Shown here piece after piece: positions 7,927-13,914 of a stretch of 13,914 bases of DNA; positions within the stretch are counted from its first letter, which is position 1, and every line of letters begins with the position of its first letter. The translations under genes were made by a program, and so were the position numbers. Below the pieces are notes generated by a model. That model saw only the letters and a list, made by a program, of their open reading frames with translations. It did not search any database and was not told the origin of the DNA. Origin of the DNA: Micractinium sp. NFX-FRZ (taxonomy: Eukaryota > Chlorophyta > Trebouxiophyceae > Chlorellales > Chlorellaceae). The stretch lies in contig JAPTJF010000784.1 of NCBI GenBank assembly GCA_029339195.1, positions 1-13,914 of the forward strand, read 5' to 3'.

Positions 7927-9589
7927 TCATCCCAGCTTCACTGCCAGCCAGATCTCGTTTGTGCGTGTCTGCAGCGAGTGAATGGGGCCATACTGTGCCA
8001 GCCGGAAGTACCCTCCCGCTTCTGCCTCTGCCAGCTGGAGGCCGTCCCGCTCCAGCTGCACGGGGAAACACAAGCAGGGGCATACCTGAGACGTGAGTTG
8101 TATGAAAGCTCTGAATGTAGAAGCTGAGAGGAAAGTGACCCTCTGCCGCCACGCAAAGGGCAGGCAGTGCCGCAGCAGGGGGCGCACAGATGGGGGCGGA
8201 GATGCAGGGAGGAATGCACGAGTCCTTGTCGGCGGCGGCAGCAGCACCCGCATCACCACCACCCGCACCACCGCCAGCACAGCACCGCCGCCAGCACAGC
8301 ACCACCACCACCGCCTTTTACACAGAAGCACAACAGCACCACCAGCAGCAGGCAGGCGGGGTGGAGGCTCACTCACCGCTTGGATGAGCGCCCTGCGGCA
8401 GCTCTCGCACGCCTCTTGCGTGGCGTAGCCCTCAAACAGGCGGGCCGCAATCACCTCGCCGCCAGCCACGCCCAGCGTGACAGCGGGGTCGCCGGGGGCG
8501 GGCGGCAGCGAGGGCGGCGACGCTTCACTGCTGCCGCGAAGCAGCACGTGGATCTGCATGCGCTTGGCCCCCTGCAGGCAGGGAAAAGACAGGAAAGGGA
8601 GGCAGCCAGGCAGGGCGTCAATCAGCAAGGGCAGCCGAAACCCAAACTCCCTGCTGGGACCCCGCCGACCCCACCCACGCACCCACCCATGCACACACAT
8701 GAAAAGTGGTTCATTGCCACGGCCTGTGGCTCCGGTCAGACGCCATTGCCACTCTGCTCAATGCCCACTGGCCCTACGGTATACCCCCACCCTTTGGCCC
8801 TGCCTGTAGCGGGCAGCACACAAATCACAACGGCAGCCAGGCAGGCGTGCAGGCCAGCACACCCCACACCATGCAATCACCGCTGGCGGCAGCAGTACAC
8901 AGGCAGGCAGGCAGGCCCTGCTGCTTGCATGCCCAGCCAACCTGGGGCGGGTAGCTCATCACCACGGGCTGCGTCTCCCGGCAGCGCGCGCTGGCAGCGT
9001 TGTTGCCGCTCATGTAAGACCCCAGCAGGAAGAACCCCTGAAGCAGCACAGCGGTGCACACAGTGGGCAAGACACACGATCAGTAGCGGAAGCAGGGAGA
9101 ACATGTCGCTCAGTGCGCTCGGTGCAAAAGGCAGGCAGGCACCATAGGAGGGCCAGTGTGAGCGCCCTCTGAGCCGGCGACGCTGGGCTGCCGCTGGCCG
9201 CTGCGAGCTGTCTTCCTGGCGGCCTGACCGCCTGGCCCAGCACCTGCACCCACATAACTGGCAAGTCATCAGTTCGTGCAACGCCGATCACGTCCCCGCC
9301 CCACCTCGTCTCGCCGCTCATACTCCGTCTCCGCCACAGGGTAGGCTGAGTACAGCCGTAGCGAGTAGTCTGTTCCTTTTTGAATGGGGGTGAAAGGGAT
9401 GAGCACAGGCCCCGTTTCCGACACGGCAGGTGCTGCCTGCGGGGCTGCCGGCTTGCCCTCTGCCTTGCTGCCGCCAAAGCCAAAGAGCGCAGCGGGGCGG
9501 AAGGCGGCGGGGCGGCGGCGGCAGGCGGGGCGGCGGCTCGGCGCCCAGCCGCTGGGATGTGCCGCTGCCCGGTGCGTCACAGTGAGCAT
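7927..9589 (-). CDS. SOUL-family haem-binding protein, probably chloroplast-targeted, 4 exons
   Basis: SOUL/HBP proteins bind haem or tetrapyrroles; plant and algal plastid members are linked to haem handling and plastoglobules. Exons on the minus strand: 9589-9305, 9037-8942, 8571-8377 and 8055-7927, all joined in phase 0, giving 234 residues, close to a single SOUL domain plus leader. The first ~40 residues are rich in Ala, Arg, Pro and Ser with few acidic residues, as in a chloroplast transit peptide. The SOUL domain starts near DYSLRLYSAYPVAETEYERR (74-93), continues across the first junction with RRDE/GFFLLGSYMSG, and ends with QYGPIHSL and TNEIWLAVKL (C-terminal RRNEVW-type signature). 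Donors are GTGGGG, GTTGGC and GTGAGT; all acceptors end CAG or TTCAG. The ATG at 9589 is the only nearby start in frame. No axial haem ligand can be assigned from sequence alone. Complete gene, with TGTAA behind it. Confidence 0.85.
8056..8376 (-). other. Stop-free, 3n-length intron of the SOUL gene
   Basis: The last intron is 321 bases (107 codons) and contains no in-frame stop, so exon 3, intron and exon 4 form one continuous frame from 8571 to 7927. Splice signals are good (GTGAGT, CAG) and the SOUL homology joins cleanly across it, so it is called an intron. Its plus strand holds short CAC/CAGCAC repeats at about 8255-8350; a translated insert would be Val/Leu/Cys-rich low complexity. Confidence 0.75.
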
Positions 9590-9640
9590 TGTTGTGCGAG
9601 TGTTTGTGTCACAGGCTTGGGCGCGCTAGGGCGCGGACAA

Positions 9641-9650
9641 ATAAAAATAG
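9641..9650 (-). promoter_or_regulatory. Possible TATA-like element of the SOUL gene
   Basis: The minus strand reads CTATTTTTAT 52-61 bases upstream of the ATG at 9589. It is an AT-rich spot in GC-rich surroundings and fits the place of a core promoter with a short 5' UTR. It is a weak match to TATAAA, so this is a candidate only. Confidence 0.3.
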
Positions 9651-9966
9651 TATGGTCGCGCGGCCGGCAGCCACGCTCGCTATCAACGGCACGTGGGAAA
9701 TGCAAGACAAAATAGTGGATCGAATGCTTGGCTAGAATCAAACAGTTGTCACCGCTGGGCTGGTAAGGCGGGCGCGCTGCGCCCCGCCACCGCACCCGCC
9801 TGCCATCCAGCAATGTTACTCTTATTCCTTCATCTGCTGCTGTAGTTGTCTCCCTATCTGCACCATCTGCAAGCTCCACGCCGTGCTGGCGCTGGAAGTC
9901 GATAACTCCAGCCCAGTCCTGCTGCCAGCTGCGGCTGCGCCAGGCAGCCTTGCGGCGAGGCGGGGT

Positions 9967-10001
9967 TCGGGCGCCATTCGCCCGAGCTGAGGCTACGCCT
10001 C
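9967..10001 (-). promoter_or_regulatory. Two adjacent perfect hairpins in the channel gene's 3' UTR
   Basis: The first has a 7-bp stem, TCGGGCG and CGCCCGA, around loop CCATT (9967-9985). The second has a 5-bp stem, GAGGC and GCCTC, around TAC (9989-10001). They lie about 70-105 bases after the channel's stop codon. The function is unknown; an mRNA 3'-end structure is one possibility. Confidence 0.4.
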
Positions 10002-10071
10002 TAGAGCGCCATCAGCCCAGGGGGCAAGCCCAGCCCCAGGCCTGCTGCCCGCTGCCACAGAGCCTGGTGCA

Positions 10072-13000
10072 TCACAGCGGGGCGGGGGCGGGCGGCAGCC
10101 CCATGCCTGCGGTCAGCTCCGGCTGTGCCTCCAGAGCCGCATGCGCCCGAGCTGCCGCCAGGTCACCGCCGGCGAAGGGCGGCAGGGTGAAGTGCACGTG
10201 GGCGGCGCTCAGGGCAGAGGCCACCACCATGTAGAGGCCCGACCTGCGAGGGAGGAGGGGTGCGCATTGTGCGGATCAATGTGGGGTTGGTTGCCAGGTA
10301 GCGTTGAGGAGGCAGTGGGTGGCGCCCTCGTGGCGTGCATGCCGGCAAAGGCAGACAGGCAGACGGGCGGGCAGGCAGGCAGTCCCTCGGCAGCGGGGCA
10401 CGCCCAACCAAGCCACCTTGCTCTCCAGGCAGAGCACAGCGCAGCAAGGCACCACGCACAGCGTAGCACAGCACAGCACAGCGCAGCGCAGCACAGCACA
10501 GCACAGCACAGCACAATGCAGCACAGCACAGCGCAGCAAGGCACCACGCACAGCACAGCACAGCGCAGTGCAGCGCAGCGTGCCACCCACCTGGTGCGCG
10601 AGCAGCGCCCCGCGTCCACCCCGTTGTGTGTGAACTCATACCAGATGGTCAGCTGGAGCTTCATGGGGTCGCCCAGCCCACGCACGTTCACTGCACACGG
10701 GGCAGCATGAACGGGGGAGACCGCGAGTTTTTGAATGCTGAATTATGGTGGGTGACGCAGCTGGTCGGATGCTGGCGCCAGCTTCATGGGCCGCCAACCC
10801 CGCAGAGGCACCGCTCACCTGCCCGCGCCGCACCTCCCACTGCAACCCTCGCCCCCGCCCGCCTGAGCTGGCGCCGGTGAACTCCTGGGGGCTGCTACCC
10901 ATCGCCGCACCTCCCACACTGCAACCCTCGCCCCCGCCCACCTGCGCTGGCGCCGGTGAACTCCTGGGGGCTCCTCTTCACGTGCTGCTCAACCGTCGCC
11001 CGCAGCATCTCCACCACCTCTAGCGGAGTGTCCAGATCCAGCGAAAGCTGCAGCCAATGGTGTCAAGGGCAGGGGGAGAGGGAGAGGAAGGGGCACAGGG
11101 TGGGACAGCGGAGGTGTGGTTGGCTGTGAGGCCCCGCAGCGGCCCCTCCACCTCTGATTAGCAAAGGAGGACCCTTCTGAAACAGTTGTGGGTGTGGGTT
11201 TGCTGTGGTGGGGTGTGCGTGCCATAGTGACAGCGACAGCGGGGTTGGGTCACTGGGTGGGGGCGTGCTCTGTGTGCGGGTGGGTGGGTGGCAGCGCTGG
11301 GAGCAGGCAGGCGCAGGGGCACAAAGCAGAGGCGTGGCCGGCGGGGGGCATTATGGTTAGCATTACATCGCCCTCGCCATCAGGCGCAGCGGCACAAAGT
11401 CAAGGTACGTCAGGCGGGGGCTCCACGCCAACCGTTACGTCACCCTCGCCACACCTTGCACACACCCACCCACAAGCCCCCTGCACCTTGATCGACTCGC
11501 TCTTGCGTGCCGAGCGCGACAGGTTGAAGAGCTGGTCTGAGTTGAGGCGGGAGTTGGGGCAGTACAGGCGCGCGCCGTCCTGCCGCACGAGCACCGTGTT
11601 CAGCAGCGCAATCTCCTCCACCTGCCAGGGAGCGGGTGGGCAGACAGGCAACACACACAATGATCTCACGGACACAAACAGGAGAGGGAGGCGGTACCGT
11701 GGCGGTATTCAACAAGGCAGGCTGGCAACCCCTGCAAAGGGCTCCGTGCATGCGCGAGGACAGGCCAGGGATGCACCCTTGCAATCCACGTTCAGCAGAC
11801 CGTTCCCGGCCAATTGCCGATTGGAAGGTGGGATCCACAAGCACAGCTCAGGCGGCACTTCAACTGCCAGCTCACCCGGTGGTGCTCCCCGCTCAGCAGC
11901 AGGGTGTCCCCCACATCGTAGGGGTGCACCACAAACAGCCAGATGCAGCACTCGAAGACTGTGCGGATGGAGTTGCCGAAGATGAAGGTGAAGGCTGCGT
12001 GAGCAGAGAGGAAGAGGGGCGGGGGATAAGTGTGAGCGTGGAGCAGAAACATTACTTCAGCCCCCACCCTCCTGCGCAGGGCCCGAGCGCCCTCCCGCCC
12101 TCCCCCCGCTCCGCACACGCCCCCCTCACCCCAGCATGGTCAAGGGGATGGTGAGCCAGGCCTGGGTGACATCAACCTGAAAGATCGACAGGCAGCAGAG
12201 GAGGGAAAGGATCCGCCCACCCGCCTTCCCCACCCTCTCCTGCCCTACCGCAACACACCCCGGTCCCCCGGGCCCCCTCACCCAGCATGATGGATGAGAA
12301 GGTGAGCCATGCCTGGGTGACGTCAATCTGGAAGATGGAGAGGTAGAAGAAGAGGAAGAGGGTGTGCAGCAGCGCCCCCAGCATGCGCTCCAGCGAGGCC
12401 ATGACGCTCTTGGTGTCGCGCAGCGTGGAGGCCAGGAAGGCGCGCTCCTCGAAGATCTTGAGCACCGAGTCCCGCACCTGCAGGAAAAGAGGGCAGACAT
12501 GTTGCAGGCCGTGGGCTTGTGTGGAGCAAGAGCCGTCGGGCGAAGAAGCCATGGAGGGACCTGCCGGAGGCGCCTGCCAGCACTGACCCCGCCATAAATG
12601 GCATGGCGGTGCCCAGCCAGCCCAGCCAGCCAGCCAGCCAGAAGCCGCTGAGCCGCCACCCTTCAGGGTCAAGGCACGGCGCACCTCGTGTGCGGAGATC
12701 TGCCCGTTGCCGTCGATGTCGAGGTACAGGAAGGCCTCGGCTGCCTGGGCGGGGGGAAGAAAGTCCTCCAGGTCTGCACAGCCGGAGGGGGGGCGGGGGG
12801 GGGTGGAAGGCGACGTGGGGTGGGACAGCGGCGGGCAAGGCGTGCGGGACAAGGGGGGAAGGGGGGTTGGAAGGCAGGAGGTGGGGTGGGGCGGCAGCGG
12901 GAGCGAGAGCGGGGGGCTGCAGGGCGAGGTGGGGTGAGGCAGCGGGGGGAGGTGGTGGAGTGAGAGGGGGTGGGGCGGCAGCGGGGGGAAGGAGCAAGCA

Positions 13001-13869
13001 GGACAAGGGCGGTAAGGGGGGTGGGGAGCAGGAGGGGGTGAAGCGAGATGCGGGGTGGGGCAGCAGCAGGGGGGCACTGCATGCGCATGGCATGCGGGCG
13101 AAGGGGTTGGGGAGCCCTGGGCCAGCTGCCACCTGCAGCGCAGCTCCCCTAGCTTTGCCCCAACCCACCTCCCGTGCCCTCCCCGCCTCGTCCACGCAGC
13201 CCGCCCCACCTGACTGCTGGATCCAGCTGCGCTTGCGTGAGGCGCGCAGGTTGTGGTACAGGAAGTAGGCCATGCGGCGGGCCTCCTGCAGGCGGCATCC
13301 ACATGGGGTTTCACTACCAGAGCATCAAAATCATGTGTGGTGGAACAAGTAGGCCGTTCGGCTGCGTCCTTCTTGCCCTCCTCATCTGGTGCGCAACAAG
13401 ATGGCGGCACCTCTGAGAGCTGCTGTGCTGCACTAGAAAAAAAACACATTATAAGAGAAAAAAATCAAAAGGGTGGATGGCATGTGCCTTGTTACTGTGT
13501 GCCCCACCTGCTCGTCCACCCCCGTCTGCCCCCCCGCCATGTGCTTCATGTGCCCCAGCTGGTCCACCAGACCCAGCTGCAGCAGAGGAAGAGCGGGGGA
13601 GGCGGAAACAGGCAGCATGGTTGGTGCGGGGCTGGCAGGGAGGTGTTGGGCGGTGGGCGGTGGGTGAGCAAGCTCGGCAGCGCCAGCTCAGCGAGGGCAC
13701 ATGCCCAGACCTCGACAACCTTCCTGCCTGCCTGCCCGCCTGCCTGCCTCCCAGCCAGTCATGCACCGCCGCTTCCTTCTTGCACAGCATGCATGCCGCC
13801 CACCTTGAGCTGGTTCTTGCGGATGTGCTTCTCAATGTGCTGCATCTTCTCAAGCTCCTCCGGCGGCAT
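10072..13869 (-). CDS. EF-hand MscS-like (MSL) mechanosensitive ion channel, 5'-partial, 10 exons in window
   Basis: A membrane channel opened by membrane tension, of the eukaryotic MscS class related to plant MSL10 and fungal Msy1/2. Exons on the minus strand: 13869-13804, 13576-13508, 13285-13210, 12773-12685, 12477-12282, 11994-11876, 11621-11487, 11047-10942, 10690-10591 and 10243-10072; all phases agree, giving 375 residues ending in TGA at 10072-10074. In order: a basic helical stretch, a canonical EF-hand (89-100), the family motif FEERAFLASTLRDTKSV, a membrane helix (about 133-152), the pore helix into FTFIFGN (167-173), HPYDVGD (189-195), the beta-domain VEEIALLNTVLVRQDG and YCPNSRL, and a C-terminal alpha/beta part with LPPF near the end. 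The N-terminal half, with more membrane helices, lies right of the window; the ATG at 13869 need not be the start. Two partial exon duplications sit in its introns. Confidence 0.85.
10433..10580 (+). repeat. AGCAC pentanucleotide minisatellite with a 30-bp perfect repeat
   Basis: Within the channel's last intron, units of AGCAC/AGCGC run over about 150 bases. A perfect 30-bp direct repeat stands at 10433-10462 and 10525-10554, 92 bases apart; each copy contains AAGGCACCACGCACAGC. It ends just before the donor of the penultimate exon (10590). Confidence 0.85.
10826..10972 (-). repeat. Tandem duplication of an exon end plus donor region in the MSL gene
   Basis: Segments 10903-10972 and 10826-10893 are near-identical copies with a 77-79 base offset. 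The first contains the real exon end (GCCAGCGCAG before GTGGGC); the second, inside the following intron, repeats the last ~31 exon bases and the intron start, but its donor reads GCGGGC, GC in place of GT. The copy would encode SPQEFTGAS again. Confidence 0.8.
11876..12477 (-). other. Pore region of the MSL channel (two exons)
   Basis: Exon 12477-12282 encodes VRDSVLKIFEER through the membrane helix and VTQAWLTFSSIML; exon 11994-11876 continues AFTFIFGNSIRTVFE to HPYDVGD. Joining GCTG-G to CC makes an Ala codon and restores the family pattern TFSSxxLAFxFIFGN, which shows that these two exons are directly joined and that the copy between them (12176-12130) is skipped in the canonical mRNA. 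Confidence 0.85.
12130..12176 (-). other. Duplicated pore-helix exon (pseudo-exon or poison exon)
   Basis: A 47-nt segment with an acceptor (TCTTTCAG before 12176) and a donor (GTGAGG at 12129) encodes VDVTQAWLTIPLTML, a copy of IDVTQAWLTFSSIML from 12327-12282. About 48 of 60 compared bases match, flanks included. It has one extra G before the donor, so 47 is not the right length, and spliced after the real exon it would create GGT TGA, an immediate stop. Most likely a decaying duplicate or an exon whose inclusion down-regulates the gene. Confidence 0.65.
12685..12720 (-). other. EF-hand calcium-binding loop of the MSL channel
   Basis: The loop DIDGNGQISAHE has Asp at 1 and 3, Asn at 5, Gly at 6, Ile at 8 and Glu at 12, a full canonical 12-residue Ca2+ loop. 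It ends exactly at the exon end (donor GTGCGC at 12684). It precedes the FEER...TLRDTK segment and the pore helix, the same order as in fungal EF-hand MscS channels. Confidence 0.85.
12787..13076 (+). repeat. G-rich minisatellite in an MSL intron
   Basis: About 290 bases of the intron 12774-13209 are G-rich on the plus strand. A motif close to GTGGGGTGGGGCGGCAGCGG recurs near 12815, 12881, 12929, 12966 and 13051 at irregular spacing, with G runs up to nine. In the transcript this is C-rich; the plus strand could form G-quadruplexes. Confidence 0.7.
13433..13472 (-). other. AT-rich island in an MSL intron
   Basis: In GC-rich surroundings, about 40 bases are mostly A on the plus strand. In the gene's sense they read as T runs followed by TTTTTTTTCTAG, which looks like a strong branch/polypyrimidine/acceptor block about 145 bases before the acceptor used in the model (13287-13286). 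The frame from there to the next exon contains a TGA, so it was not used. Confidence 0.6.
13723..13750 (+). repeat. CCTG tetranucleotide tract
   Basis: CCTGCCTGCC-type repeats in the intron 13577-13803. Unlike most such tracts in this window, the pyrimidine strand here is the antisense strand of the gene. Confidence 0.8.
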
Positions 13870-13885
13870 CTGTGGTGGGGAGGAC

Positions 13886-13914
13886 GGGGGGGGGGGGGGG
13901 GGGGGGGGGGGGGG
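13886..13914 (+). repeat. G homopolymer of at least 29 bases at the window edge
   Basis: The window ends in 29 uninterrupted G, inside the intron upstream of the first visible MSL exon. The true length cannot be seen; a contig or gap boundary here is likely. Confidence 0.85.

Larger units (their letters stand above)
9590..10071. other. Intergenic region: 3' UTR of the MSL channel and promoter of the SOUL gene
   Basis: These 482 bases lie between two leftward genes. A TATA-like spot lies near the SOUL end and two adjacent hairpins near the channel end. No TTACA (minus-strand TGTAA) was found for the channel gene. No further gene is seen. Confidence 0.6.

Noticed and set aside
8318..8322. TGTAA on the minus strand inside the last SOUL intron
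   Set aside because: It lies upstream of the final exon that carries the conserved C-terminus; the copy at 7655-7659 is placed correctly behind the stop codon.
9961..10001. Possible tRNA T-arm-like GGTTCGG string
   Set aside because: No matching acceptor stem, D arm or anticodon arm could be laid out around it; the pairing is explained by the two simple hairpins.
10276..10710. Several overlapping open frames on both strands with Cys/Ala or Gln/His/Ser repeats
   Set aside because: They are translations of the AGCAC minisatellite in an intron.
12130..12477. Mutually exclusive pore exons giving two functional channel forms
   Set aside because: The copied part begins inside the real exon, where no GT donor exists to switch, and the copy's length breaks the frame into the next exon, so a productive swap is not supported by this sequence.
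12172..13449. Single 425-codon minus-strand frame covering EF-hand and pore exons
   Set aside because: It runs through introns; family motifs join only when the introns are removed, and the frame loses the AFTFIFGN continuation.

Overview
The window looks like nuclear DNA of a green alga, most likely a trebouxiophyte of the Chlorella type. The reasons are high GC content, genes cut into many short exons with GTGAGT/GTGGGT-like donors and CAG acceptors, short introns filled with CCTG-type tetranucleotides, a TGTAA polyadenylation signal behind one gene, and proteins that match plant/algal families. No prokaryotic operon, rRNA, tRNA, CRISPR array or transposon was recognised. All gene models are spliced models read by eye from codon phase, splice sites and family motifs.

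Layout. (1) Positions 1-4847, plus strand: the 3' 13 exons of a leucine-rich-repeat receptor-like protein kinase (LRR ectodomain, one membrane segment, kinase domain); its 5' end lies left of the window. (2) 4848-5827: a tail-to-tail intergenic region with a (TG)10 microsatellite and a purine-rich tract. (3) 5828-7165, minus strand: a three-exon gene for an unrecognised Ala/Pro/Ser-rich protein with one predicted membrane segment; its first exon runs into a 27-base G/C homopolymer, which makes its splice donor and frame ambiguous. (4) 7166-7926: gene (3)'s promoter side, with an 18-bp tandem GC/CCAAT-like repeat, and the 3' UTR of the next gene, with TGTAA. (5) 7927-9589, minus strand: a complete four-exon SOUL-family haem-binding protein with a chloroplast-type N-terminus. 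(6) 9590-10071: intergenic, with two adjacent hairpins. (7) 10072-13869 and beyond, minus strand: ten 3' exons of an EF-hand MscS-like (MSL) mechanosensitive channel; its 5' end lies right of the window, which stops in a 29-base G run.

The four genes do not form an obvious pathway. The receptor kinase and the channel are both membrane signalling proteins, and the channel's EF-hand suggests a calcium link, but their proximity is not evidence of joint function. The most unusual structures are two partial tandem duplications of exon/intron boundaries inside the channel gene. One of them copies the start of the pore helix as a 47-nt exon-like segment whose inclusion would give an immediate stop. 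Other points of interest are the LRR-membrane-kinase architecture in an apparent chlorophyte with an HGD (not HRD) catalytic loop, and the homopolymer-straddling exon.
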